A stretch of DNA of 64,000 bases from Nectonema munidae (Eukaryota > Nematomorpha > Nectonematoida > Nectonematidae): the NCBI GenBank assembly GCA_030549495.1, contig JAUIRK010000985.1:484027-548026 (forward strand), written 5' to 3'. The notes below the pieces were generated by a model, which was not told the DNA's origin, did not search any database, and was given only the letters and a program-made list of their open reading frames with translations. This document shows, in pieces, positions 22,501-33,083 of this stretch; positions within the stretch are counted from its first letter, which is position 1; each line of letters begins with the position of its first letter. A program made the position numbers and the translations under genes.

Positions 22501-25500
22501 TGTTTTTCATTAAACTTGAGGGTTTATTAGGCATAGCCTCAATCTAACGCTTTCTTTCTGTTTTGTCAAGTGGAAAAGAAACTACTTTAGTATATGGCTC
22601 GTTATTGTAGTTACTTCTGCAACCAAAAACGTTATATTTTTTAATTAAACTATTTTAAACTGTAAAAACTTTTAAAATTAAAAAATTAAAATTTTTTTAG
22701 TTAATATTCAGAAGATGGCGTTAATCATTTTTATAAATCTTATTTTAAAAATTTCAAATTTTTGTTATATATAAAAAAAATTTAGTGAAAGAAACACTTT
22801 TTAAAAATCAAAAAGCATAAAAAAAATTACGTACTTTTGATCAAAAAGATTTTGTTTTTGAAATTTTGTAATTATATCCTTGAAAAGTATACATCTGTAT
22901 AAGACGCAAGTTAGAAAATACGAGAATTGAGTTACCAGTCCTTCTATTAAAGTAGTCTATGCGTAGAGGTATATTTGCTTCTAATAAAGAAATAGCAATA
23001 TTTTTTGTAAAACCTTTATTTAATGGCTCTATAAAGTTTTTGAGCAACTGACAATAAAACTATGACTTGACAAAATAGGACTTTTCGTGTTTTAGTATAA
23101 CACCACATAGCAAATAAAAGAGTTTATTATTTTGCGAAACTTTAAATTCTTTTGAGTATTTTTCAAAGCTCAACTTACTGCTGTTTTGGGCATTGGAAAA
23201 AAAGATTTGAACAGAATTAAAAAAAAATTGTAATTTTCTTTTAACTTTTTTTTGACTATGGACTTAAAAAAGCTTAAAAAATTCAAAATTTTTGCAAAAA
23301 AAAATACAATATAATACTGCATATTAAATATTCTATTAAATTTTGAGTTTATTGACTTTTAACTCCCCTGGTGATGACGCTTCAGCTTCTATTATATTTA
23401 TTATGGTTATCCTCACTTCTTAAATGCTTCACACTATTATTATACATAAAGAGGTCATTTTTTAATTTTAGATACGTGATATGCAATCTATATCCTTTCG
23501 AAGAAGTTTCAAAATCGATAGAAACAACGCTTGACGTAGCGATAGAAAATATTGACATTGGTGGTGTTGCTTTATTAAGGGCTGGCGCAAAAAATTTTCA
23601 AAATGTCTGCGTTATTAGCGACAGAGCGGATTACGCAGATGTCATAAGAGAAATCAACGAATCACCTAACAAGGAAGTTTCACTGCAAACTCGTCAAAAG
23701 TTAGCGCTTAAAGTAAGGATGTGCATACTTTTGCAACTTAACTCTGATATTTTTATATATCAGGTAACTATTTAAATAAGAGAAATGCTAAAATGAAAGT
23801 GTTTTTCGTGCTACTAAGTGTGTAAAATCTAAACTCATAAACTATAATAGTAATTATAGCTTTTTTTATTATTAGAAATATTTTGCCTCGAATAAAAATT
23901 TATTTGTAAAACTCCATATTTAGATTTAGATACATTTTAGATGTCTTTTTATTTATATTTGGATGTGAAACTAAAAACATTTTACTAAAACATTTATTTT
24001 GGATGTGAAAATATGTCCTTTTCAGAAAACCACTATTTTTGATATATCACGTGTTATAAGAAAATTGTGAATATTTTTGATCTTATCACATGGATTCTTC
24101 GTATGCATTAGGGATGGATCCAGGCCCTCTTCTTACTTTCTTAGTCATTTGGAAGACGCTCAAAAAATTTCAGATGTGTTTTAGTAGTCGATGTTCGCCA
24201 TCGTTTTAATGAAATTCGTTATTTCAGGCATTTTCAAGAACTAGTGAATATGATGAAATCATTAGTGATTATTTGCGAAAATCGTTCCCCTTTCATCGCA
24301 CTCGCCTTGGTCTGAAGTATGGCATGAATCCGCATCAAGACTGTGCCCAAATTTATTCACGATCTTGTCAACCGCTGCCTTTTAAAAGTATTTCTTTCCT
24401 ATCATTCAATGAGTAGGAAATTTGTCGGTCTAATTTTTAGTTGAGATTTTCGTATTTCAGTGTATAGGTGTCTAAAGTCATTATGTATGTATTCGTTTCA
24501 GGGGCAAAGGCTTCCGGTGAAAAAGCCTCCCCCTTTCCCCATTAATTTTCCTTTTTCTGAATTAGATAGCTTTTTTTTATACTATTAACGTCCATCATAA
24601 GTTAATAAGTCTAATAAGTTTAAAATGCTATGAATAACATGTTTTTCATAGCGATTTTTCGATTGAAATGAAAAAATTCCTTTTTTATAGAATTTAAAGG
24701 ACTTATTTGTCTTGTGAGTAGATTTTCGATATTACTTTTCTTGTTTTAAGGTTAAATCTTAGATATTTTTGAGAGAGGCAATATTATTTATAGCACATAA
24801 CTTTATAAGAACTCTATAATTTAAAGCTTAACATGTTTATCTCTATTAATTACTGTAACCAAGCCAGTCGATGGGGGGAGGGGGGCAAGGGAGCTAAAAT
24901 CTGAAACTTCTTTGAAATATATAAATGTATACACTTTCATTTATTCCCGGCCCCAATAAATCAGTTTTGCCCCTCCCCTTGATCAGTTTTGCCCCCAACG
25001 TAGTTGAAGTGGGTGACGGGGCTAATATAAACAATCAAGTCTTTTATTCTAGAAATCAAACATTAGCATTTTTATCTCTAGATATTCGTTTTATTTAATG
25101 TTTTAGTTTTTTTTATCAAGATTTCTTTTTACACTTTGCTTAAAATTTTTGTTAATATAACTTGGTACAAATAATCCAATCGCTAAGTTATACGCTATAA
25201 ATTACATGAAAATGAAATTATTTGTACCAAGTTATATTAACAAAAATTTTAAGCAAAGTGTAAAAAGAAATCTCTTTAGATTTCTAAGAAATCTTGATAA
25301 AAAAACTAAAACATTAAATAAAACGAATATCTAGAGATAAAAATGCTAATGTTTGATTTCTAGAATGATAAATGATAATGATACATGATAATTTCATTTT
25401 CATGTAATTTATAGCGTATAACTTAGCGATTGGATTAGCTAATTTATATAAATTTAATGTTTGTAGAATATTTCTTCCAAAAATTTTAAACCTTCAATTT

Positions 25501-28500
25501 CTATTTAAAATGGACAAATTTAAATTCACGGCTACATACCTGTCAATTCATAGACCCATATCCTAAATAAATTTTCAAACAATTTACTTTACTGACTGAA
25601 TATATGTGTAGGTCGGATATGAAGATTATATAAGATGATTCTTTGTTTTTTTCTGTTACTAATCAAGCTTGGTAACATTTCGTTGCTAAAAAATTTAAAA
25701 TAGAGAGCTTTGAATTAAGCGAAGATAGTAAATTTTGTTTTTTTACCATTTAAAATGATTTGCCTATGCTCAGAAAGTAAACTCAGGATTGTGTGTATGC
25801 CTTCTTTCTGCATCTGAAAGAGTTTGAGTATACCACTATTCACTGGGATGTTTCATATTCCTTCCTTCCTACTTGAAAGTTTTCGTGTCGAAGTTTGTGA
25901 ATTCAGGATTTTGAGTAGAAGGCACGAGATTTGAAAAATGTTTACAGCGCTTATTTTGGCTGTCTCTACTCCTTTTTATACGTTTATGCTGTATTTTTGC
26001 ACAGTTTGAGGTGTCTATATTTTACTCTTCTGTTAATTCTTTGCTTCTTTTCGCAGTCTTGAATGGTGTTCCTGGCTACATCAATTTTTGCGACGCTCTA
26101 AACGCCTGGCAATTGGTCAAGGAATTGAAAGAAAGTTTGAATTTGTCTGCAGCTGCTTCCTTTAAACACGTTTCCCCAGCTGGTATTCAATTCAATTTTT
26201 CTTTTTCTATAAAATCTTCAGCAGATGAGGAATTGAACTTCTTATCTCACAAGGTACGGCTCGAGAGAAAAAGTTTTGGTAACGTCCCCACAAAAATATT
26301 ATATATTTTTTTTTGCAATTTTTAAAATTACTGGTCTGGAAATACCACGGGAGACCAAATATTCAAGCAATCCTTTGAAATAGAGTGTATACAGTGCATA
26401 CATGAATTTATAAGACTACTTTATATTTTTTTACAAAATTGATGAAATTTAAAACCTATATTTCAAGCGAAAATATTTTAATATTTGCCGCTCCTGTGAA
26501 GTATCGCCCTTGGGCATAATATGTCTTACACCTTCCTCTACTTGGAAGCATTGTTCAATACCGAATACTTGTAAAAGGTCTAAGACACTTGATTTGTCCT
26601 CATAGCGTTAAATTTTTGTCTAAAATAACCTTCTCACGGTTAATTTTTATTCTTACAACTGTCAACAACTTCCAAAAATATAACATTTAAATAGGTGACT
26701 TCTCAAAATGATTATTTTATGCCAATGGGATTAGTTATTTATGTCATGAAAAAGACTTGGGCTTTTTATAGTTTACTTAATTTGTATACAAAGAATAAGA
26801 AGATCACTTTTGAAAAATAAGTAGGATGAGTATAGTAAAAGCCGTTATCGACCAGAATAATCAGACGATATCTAATGTAAAACAGAAGATTTGTATTAAA
26901 AAGCATTGATAAACGCTAATAACCGGTTAATATCTGCGTCTACTCTTCCCACGTATACTTTAGGTTGTTCTGTTTACGTTTCCTTGAATGAAGCTGAAGC
27001 GGAAGCTTACAAAGTTAAAGATTTGCTGCAGCAATTATCTCCTATTGCAGTTGCGTATGCTCGCGCAAGAGGTACTTTTCCATTTTTTTGTATCCAAATT
27101 GTCTTGGAATTTTTATTGTTCTCTATAAAAAATAAAAAAATTATTTTTGCAGTTCTAATATAAATACAAAAGTTAATCTCAAAACAGGAAAAGATGAATA
27201 ATACTCAATATATCAATGTTTAAGTGAGAATCGATCGGCACCAAATTTCCCTTCTTCAAAAATTCTAGACCTGTGTTGGTGTGTGGGCTTGCATTTCAAA
27301 ACAAAAAAATTAAAACTTGACGACAGTTTAACTTGAATCAGGGAAAAGATTAGACGATATGAATTTAATAATTACAAAAAAAGAGTGATTACGTAGAAAC
27401 CAACGTGCGATCTAGATTCTATTGCGAAAATAATCTTTAGCTAATGCTTAGATAATCGTTCATTTATTTTAATACATGCTTGTGTATTATAAAAAATTTT
27501 TTTTATTTTGTGCTATTGATGGGATAACTTTTTTTCCACATAAGGGGTGCCTGAAACCTAATTAGGTTAGAACCATTGAGAAAGAATGATCTAAGATCAA
27601 CTTTTGGCAATCTACATTGAACGCACTTTCATTACTATTCGTTGAATCCAACTTTTTATATTCACTCGATACAAACAAAATAAGATTTCCCATAGAAAAA
27701 TGTTGTTTTGAACTTTTTGAATGTGTCTTCAATTATGTTAGTTTTGCAATGAGATTGTACTTTAAATGGAATATATTTTTATGCATGAGTGTCTGTTTAT
27801 TTAATCGATAGTTCTTTCAAACACTCTCTTTGTTTAAAAAAAACTCTATTTGTTTTTTTTGTTATCCAGACATTTTTATTTTGTTCATAAACAATATTGA
27901 TTTAACATAAAACATTGTATTTCTATAATATCAACATTTTTATCCTTCAATTTTATTAACGTAATTCATTTTTGTTTGCAATATAGTTGGCAGAATCTAA
28001 GCGGTTTCTAGGAACTTTTTTTTGCCATTCCAAAACATGCACTATGTCTTTTCTGCTTCGTTTTTTCAACACAGCTTATAACTAAATCCTGTAATATTTC
28101 AACACATGTTTAATATTTTGCTTGTTGTTTCTTGATGTATCTATGTAAAAATAAATTCATTGTTTTAAGATAAATGACTTATTATTTAGGTGCTGATAGA
28201 ATGTCATCGTATGGTGATTTCATTGCTCTTTCTGATGAGTGTGATATGATAACAGCTAAAGTCATTTCTCGAGAAGTATATTCCCTTTTATTCTACTCCA
28301 TTGCTGTGTAAACTTTTTATAATTCTTGCAAATTTATTTTAGGTTTCGGATGGAATTATTGCACCATCTTATTCTACAAGCGCATTGGAGATTCTTAGTA
28401 AGAAAAAGGCTGGAAAATACATAATTCTTCAAATGGATCCCTCTTATAAACCAGAATCTGATATTGAAATAAAAACTATCTTCGGGATTGAGCTTCAACA

Positions 28501-29104
28501 GCAAAGAAATAAGGCAAAGATCAACGAATCTCTTCTATCCAATATTAAAACTGGAGAAAAAGAAATTTCAAGTGTTGCAAAGCGAGATCTGATCATCGCT
28601 ACCCTCGCTGTAAAGTACACGCAATCAAATTCGGTCTGCTTTGCTAAAAATGGTCAAGTCATTGGGATTGGAGCTGGCCAGCAGTCAAGGATTCACTGTA
28701 CCAAGATTGCAGGGGAAAAAGCGAGGCGCTGGTGGCTTCGTCAGCACCCGATCATACAAAATCTGAAATTCAAGGCCCATGTTAAAAGAAGTGGGATTGA
28801 CAATGTGATTGAAAGCTTGCTAGACTGTTCGCTACAGCTTCCCAAAGAAAAAGAAGATTGCTTGGAAGAAGTAGCCTACTTGTCCAAAGAAAAAGCAAAC
28901 GACTGGCTCACACTCTTATCGGAAGTGAGTCTCAGTTCAGATGCCTTCTTCCCCTTCCCAGATAACATTTACTGCGCCAAGTCATTTGGAGTTAAGTATA
29001 TCCTTTCTCCAAGCGGCTCCAATCAAGATGATGCTGTCGTGCAAGCGTGTAAAGACTCTGAAATTGTTCTGGCTCATTCTAACATTCGTCTTTTTCATCA
29101 TTAG
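16576..29104 (+). CDS. ATIC: Bifunctional purine biosynthesis protein ATIC (AICAR transformylase / IMP cyclohydrolase), lacking only a short first exon
   Basis: The enzyme formylates AICAR with 10-formyl-tetrahydrofolate and cyclises FAICAR to IMP in the cytosol. Exons are 16576-16779, 16834-16900, 23472-23712, 24228-24387, 26057-26182, 26964-27071, 28190-28275 and 28343-29104. All introns are GT-AG, and phases agree to give about 583 residues plus a few missing at the N-terminus (human 592). The IMP cyclohydrolase half shows [30 protein letters not shown] (active-site Lys), CNLYPFEEV and [16 protein letters not shown]. The transformylase half shows [28 protein letters not shown] with the catalytic Lys-His pair, [44 protein letters not shown] and the terminal [11 protein letters not shown]. 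No break was seen. The large intron 16901-23471 hosts an antisense RTE LINE and a P-type remnant. Confidence 0.95.
16901..17755. other. ATIC intron, part before the RTE insertion
   Basis: AT-rich sequence from the GT donor at 16901 to the RTE target duplication. Short open frames here are of background length. Confidence 0.5.
17756..21343 (-). mobile_element. RTE-clade LINE, nearly full length, antisense inside an ATIC intron
   Basis: On the minus strand the element starts near 21335 with a 5' leader of about 550 bp. It encodes an endonuclease and reverse transcriptase (20790 down to about 17808) and ends at about 17764 in GATGATGATGA, the short simple-repeat tail usual for RTE elements. The 8-bp direct repeat TCGGCATA at 17756-17763 and 21336-21343 is a plausible target duplication. 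Length about 3.57 kb. Only about three frame breaks are visible, so it is young compared with the I-group copy at 8.5 kb. Confidence 0.85.
17808..20790 (-). pseudogene. RTE LINE protein: AP endonuclease, reverse transcriptase and PHD-like zinc finger
   Basis: The first part (20790-19156, 544 residues) has an AP endonuclease with [44 protein letters not shown] and [10 protein letters not shown] (the last His replaces the usual SDH context). The RT start [20 protein letters not shown] follows. A one-base shift near 19158 moves to the second part (19121 down). This shows [35 protein letters not shown] and the catalytic [11 protein letters not shown]. At about 18438-18572 lies a C4HC3 finger (CSCC, QCFKC, HKRC, CRRC). 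The C-terminus [20 protein letters not shown] is typical; two more small shifts near 17990 and 17925 precede the final stop at 17808. The clade is inferred from these blocks and the tail. Confidence 0.85.
21362..21426. repeat. 65-bp direct repeat, left copy
   Basis: It matches 22993-23058 with a few differences (TAGCAATATTTTTTGTAAAA, TTTATTTAATGGCTCTATAA, TTGAGCAACTGACAATAAA). The pair brackets the P-type transposase remnant. It starts 18 bp from the RTE target duplication. Confidence 0.7.
21654..22640 (-). pseudogene. P-element-type transposase remnant with degenerate THAP domain
   Basis: On the minus strand near 22635-22460 a degenerate THAP DNA-binding domain reads [27 protein letters not shown], a stop where the conserved Trp belongs, then [10 protein letters not shown] and QPPSIFDGV. 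The last motif follows THAP domains in this transposase group. The first zinc-ligand Cys is Tyr. An open stretch follows at 22473-22129. The segment 22034-21654 has [43 protein letters not shown] and [11 protein letters not shown], the conserved core of P/THAP9-like transposases with a catalytic Asp in LFDEVKL. The C-terminal half is absent. It lies antisense in an ATIC intron. Several breaks make it dead. Confidence 0.75.
22993..23058. repeat. 65-bp direct repeat, right copy
   Basis: Partner of 21362-21426. It overlaps a minus-strand open frame (23047-22841) reading [20 protein letters not shown] then [11 protein letters not shown]. This vaguely recalls the short FxxxLxxALLxANIPLxK segment of some DNA-transposase-derived proteins; that similarity is weak. 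Confidence 0.6.
24388..25045. other. ATIC intron with C-rich and G-rich simple patches
   Basis: Intron sequence after the exon ending at 24387. It contains a GGGGGGAGGGGGGC patch near 24873 and CCCCTCCCC / TTTTGCCCC patches near 24965-24995. No gene is seen. Confidence 0.4.
25046..25436. repeat. Interlocked double inverted repeat (A-B-A'-B')
   Basis: Segment A (25046-25175) is inverted as A' (25217-25366), nearly perfectly except for a roughly 20-bp insertion in A'. Segment B (25172-25221, TAATCCAATCGCTAAGTTAT...) forms the loop between them and is inverted as B' at 25388-25436. The two hairpins therefore overlap in an order that cannot form both stems fully at once. No coding frame. It lies in an ATIC intron. 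Confidence 0.85.
27072..28189. other. ATIC intron
   Basis: GT at 27072, AG at 28188-28189. AT-rich; an open frame at 27617-27811 is of background length. Nothing else recognised. Confidence 0.5.
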
Positions 29105-29187
29105 ATCTTTCTTAATCAGTTTTTACAAGTTATACTCATCCATTATAGTTATTATATATATTTTTTTATTTTCTAATTTGTTATACG

Positions 29188-29193
29188 AATAAA
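29188..29193 (+). promoter_or_regulatory. Candidate polyadenylation signal AATAAA of ATIC
   Basis: Canonical hexamer 84 bp after the ATIC stop codon, a usual distance for a short 3' UTR. Confidence 0.5.
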
Positions 29194-29252
29194 TTTTACA
29201 TCTGTTTCATAGTGGTTTAAATGACCTAGCTTCTTTGGTTTATCTAGCCAGA

Positions 29253-30191
29253 GCAGTGTTTCCCAACGTAGGCGTAAATTACCGCAATGGGAAAATGATT
29301 CCATATTTTTGGGGTAATGGGTTTTCTAAGCGAGAAGAGGAACACTATCAAAAGCTCTCTTCAAAACAGTCTAACTATCGATAATTAAAATGAAATATTA
29401 ATTGTTCTAATTATTAATTTTGTTTCAATTGCTTCATAGTAACTTAGCGACTATACTATTAACTTCATCCTCTAGTGTAGTCAGTGAAATCTAAACTAAA
29501 GAAACTGGTGAGAATTGTAAAAGCTTTGTTTTGATATAGATATATACAATTATTACTATTATTTGATATTGTATTTGCCTGAAGTTTGATGAAAACACGG
29601 ATGTTGCATCCTGTGCCACTTTGATTAAATAAGTTAAAACAAATTTCAAAGAAGAAATGTGACCATCTGATAAATTGTTGACAACTACAAAAAATACGGA
29701 TTATCTTTACAACATTAGATGGGTACCTGAGAAAGACAGACATTGATTGGAGCAAGTTTTCCCAGCTATCAGTTCCTCCCCAAACATGATGATCCAGTGC
29801 AAATGATTGTATGGCTTATTCAAAGAAAAAACAGATGTCGAGTTTGTACACTGTGTCTTTCATCTTTACCGTAGCTTCAGGAGTTCGCTGTCTGCCACAT
29901 AGGAAAATTCTTGTTCGTGTTGCTGAACTCTGCGAATTACTTCCTATATTTCTGCAAGAGAAAGGATCATCCCTCGTAAATATGTTTAACGATGAATTAT
30001 CTTTGATAAGTTTGTGCTTCCTAGCTGATATCTTTAGAGAGATAAGTACAGTTAACTTAAAACTTCAAGGAAGACAACTTTCGGTAAACATCTCTAACTT
30101 TTGGAATGGGAGTTTTGCACAATTTCCTACTTTGGATGACATCCTTGAATTGCTGGGCAAAATTTGTCCGCACAAGTGCTGGGGGGCGTAA
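29253..30191 (+). mobile_element. hAT transposon remnant (ZBED5-like transposase fragment)
   Basis: Position 29253 starts CAGTGTTTCCCAAC, the form of a hAT terminal repeat. The open frame 29811-30191 reads SGVRCLPHRKILVRVAEL, PIFLQEKGSSLVNMFNDEL and CFLADIFREISTVNLKLQG. This corresponds to the conserved T.VRWLSRG..L.R..EL and LADIF..LN.LNLQLQG region of ZBED5/FAM200-type hAT transposases (conserved Trp changed). No C-terminal dimerisation domain follows and no right terminal repeat was found. A GGGGGGC/GCCCCCC hairpin sits just after the end (30180-30200). Confidence 0.6.
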
Positions 30192-31192
30192 AGTGCCCCC
30201 CTATTTTTCTCAGATATTTTAATAAGTTTTTATAAATATTTTTAATGTCACATATATATTTCAACTATGCTGAATTCAGTGGTGATGTTCATTTTTTATG
30301 AAATCAATAAAACCTGTAAAAAAATCGATTAAACCTGTAAATCAATGTCAAATATATAAACATAAAAATAACTTCTACTTGCAGTATTTCTCTGGTAATT
30401 ATTTTCTTAATTTATTTAATAAACCAAATTTAGGTGTTTAATTCACTCAAAATATTCCATTCTACAACAACTAATGTAATAGGAACTCCATCTTTTTGGC
30501 TACAAATTCGTTATCGGCTCGTAGTCTCTACGTCATATTATAATTTACAGTATGTAATTTTGGTATTCATTCTATGATGATCCTTTTTTGGTAGCTCTTT
30601 TTTCATTAGAAATTTATATTCTTCAATGTGTGTTCGAAAATTTTTTTATAAGGATAAAATTACTTTTTTCCTCTCTCAAAGCATTCTGATTAAAGAATCT
30701 TCTTGGTGATCTTAGACTTTTTTATCAGTATCGTGTATTTTATTATCAAGGCTGAATATTTGTCAACCAATCTTATTTCAAAGGATTTTTTCTGATGAAT
30801 CATTCGTGATGTTGATTGTTCAATTACAAAAAGTTGTCAACGTTCTTCATCTAAAAAATTATCTCTTTGACACAAAAGGAAAAAGATGGACAAATACAAT
30901 TTAAATTAAAAATATCTTGATAGTGACTAAATTCTCACATAATGGCACCTGTGCCATTTTTGATAAATCTGACCTATTCTAAATTTTCAGATTTCCTACC
31001 CATCTTAGCTAAATGTTAACTGTAATCCTAGATAATAAGCTATAGATTTAAATATTTTTCATTTGTAAAAGAGGAACTTTTTTTTCACAGTCAAAATCTT
31101 TTTTGAAGCATCTAATATTATATAATTAAACCACTTCCTAGTTCATTAGAACATTGTAGATCTTCCATTTAGTCAAGATACATATTTTTTTT
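30192..31192. other. AT-rich intergenic sequence
   Basis: I see no gene, RNA or clear repeat between the hAT remnant and the foldback element. Confidence 0.45.
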
Positions 31193-31916
31193 GGTAATGT
31201 TGCACTATCCGTGCATTGATGAAAAGCAATTTTAATTTGAAAGAAGTTGTTCAATGATATAATGCTTTCATATGTCAATCTTTTCTTGAATGCGATTATA
31301 GTTTGAGTATCGCACTATACGTGCATTGTAGCAAATACAGTCTATGCCTGCCTCCATAATACGAGTATACCTACATGATACACATCCTACCAAATAGAGC
31401 AACACAGTCTGTGTTTCTCTCTCTTCACACACATATAAATTGAAGACCAGTATTATGGACAATACTGGCATAGTGCAACATGGACGAGATATTTAAAAAG
31501 AGGAAGACAATATTAAATTTGTGCTGAAATTTTAATCAAGAGTTATTGAATTTTCAAGACGCAATAACATTTGTGAAATACCCTCTCATTCACTGTTGTT
31601 ATAACTCAAGTGTGTATGATGAATCTAAAAAGATTTGTGTTGGTAACCCATTTAGTATAAGAGAGCGTCCCTGTCTCATACAGCTCATCATCTCTTCATC
31701 ACAGCATTATGCATAGACACTATATGTGTATCATGTAGATATACTCGTATAATGGAGGCAGGCATAGACTGTATTTGCTACAATGCACGTATAGTGCGAT
31801 ACTCAAACTATAATCGCATTCAAGAAAAGATTGACATATGAAAGCATTATATCATTGGACAACTTCTTTCCAATTAAAATTGCTTTTCATCAATGCACGG
31901 ATAGTGCAACATTACC
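31193..31916. mobile_element. Foldback-type element with about 190-bp terminal inverted repeats
   Basis: The left arm (31193 to about 31385) and right arm (about 31724-31916) are near-perfect reverse complements. Both ends read GGTAATGTTGCACTATCCGT inward, and only a handful of mismatches were seen over 190 bp. Eight T residues flank each side on the + strand, compatible with an 8-bp target duplication but uninformative because it is homopolymeric. The 340-bp middle has no coding potential. The arms contain CGCACTATACGTGCATTG, an internal echo of the end word GCACTATCCGTGCATTG. Family unknown; non-autonomous. Confidence 0.8.
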
Positions 31917-32239
31917 TTTTTTTTAATTATTTGTTTTGATCACATGTTCTCTTTTCAATTAGTTTTCAACTTGGTTCCTTCTCTCATACAAATTTTCAAA
32001 AGATTTTATAATACGTTTTATTTTTTTTTAATAAATATTTCATACCTAAGATGATTGTAGAAAGTATTATAAGCCAAAATATACAAAAAAAAAAGTATAT
32101 TTTTACTATATACCTAATATGCAGCCATTTTTTGAAATTTTTTTTACAGAACTGTTTTTCAGGCATACATTACTAATTCAATTGCCACTTCGAGATATTT
32201 TTTAACCGTATTATCCAAAATCCAGTACAGAAATAAAAT
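31917..32239. other. AT-rich sequence before the repeat block
   Basis: Nothing recognised. Similarity to the spacers of the tandem block begins abruptly at about 32240. Confidence 0.4.
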
Positions 32240-32280
32240 CCTTTATAGAAATCAAAATTTTAATACCATTAAAAACCTAG

Positions 32281-32415
32281 GCGTGAGTAGGGTTTGTTGG
32301 ATGCTGGATTCTATAACTCAAAGTCTTGGGTTCGATCCCGTAACAAGCCTGCTTTCCTCATAGTTCGATACAATGGGGGCAATTGTGCCTTCTCGATGAA
32401 AACACCCTAGGTACC
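32281..32415 (+). mobile_element. tRNA-derived SINE core (copy 0)
   Basis: GCGTGAGTAGGG opening, ATGCTGGATTCTATAACTC anticodon-arm-like stretch, B box GGTTCGATCCCG, then a tRNA-unrelated part ending CCCTAGGTACC and an A-rich tail. Its D-arm region is complete, unlike the copies in the tandem units, which lack about 7 bp there. Confidence 0.65.
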
Positions 32416-32605
32416 TTAAAAAATAAAAAAAAAACAAGAATATTGTTTTATTAAAAAAATAAATTTGAAATAGTACAATTTTTTGAGAAGGGTAGGTATA
32501 AAATAAGTTGCAAAAGTAAAGCCTTGCGTTTTGAAAAGTGAAAATTTATATTCTATTTTTATTAACTCGATGGCAATCATGTCCATGCGAACAATTTATA
32601 AAATA

Positions 32606-32680
32606 GTTTGTAGGTTGTTTGATGCGCCTCACATATATAAGCCACCTATGCTGGTTTACAGGCAACAACACGTCACCCGG
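32606..32680 (-). mobile_element. 75-bp SINE-like insertion with 14-bp target duplication
   Basis: It is flanked by CAATTTATAAAATA at 32592-32605 and 32681-32694. The six related spacers have a single, uninterrupted site (CAATCTATAAAATA), so this is an insertion. On the minus strand it reads GCCGGGTGACGTG ... GTAAACCAGCATAG ... GGCGCATCAAACAACC, matching head and tail of the longer SINE at 13780-14000 without the tRNA-like core. Confidence 0.8.
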
Positions 32681-33083
32681 CAATTTATAAAATATTTCTA
32701 AAAATATAGTTTCATTTTTCAAAAATTTTTAGTAAAATTTTTAATTTCTTTAAAATTAGAAAGCATATTTCATTCTCTTTTGTTTTTGACAATGTTCTTT
32801 ATTCAAAATATTAATTAAAATATATATTATTAGAAATTGTAAGTTCTCTTGTATTTGATCATTATCACATAGCATACACTGTGTGATAGACAGTTTTCGG
32901 TGATTGAAACCTCATCAATTTCACTTTTGGGTTCAAACTATAAGGCTTGAACTGGCATTTAGTGGCTGCAGGTGGGCATAGACAATTGAAATACTTTTTC
33001 ACCCCCTTGAAATCCCATTTTTTTTCTTTTGTTCTCCCACCTGAAAGGCATATTCATCCCTTTTTTTCACCGCTCCCTCTCTG

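Larger units (their letters stand above)
32240..33083 (+). repeat. Outgroup (copy 0) of the AT-rich spacer
   Basis: It is collinear with the later part of each higher-order spacer (for example about 38850-39667) but more diverged. It lacks the 80-bp internal duplication seen in the units, keeps an ungapped SINE A-box region, and carries a private 75-bp insertion. The first 400 bp of the unit spacer (38446-38848) has no counterpart here. Confidence 0.8.

Noticed and set aside
21362-23058. Long terminal repeats of a retroelement
   Set aside because: The direct repeats are only 65 bp, lack TG...CA ends, and enclose a P-type transposase, not gag-pol.
32281-32415. Functional tRNA gene
   Set aside because: A and B boxes are tRNA-like but acceptor and anticodon stems are not convincing, and the same body recurs with a non-tRNA 3' part, so it is a SINE.
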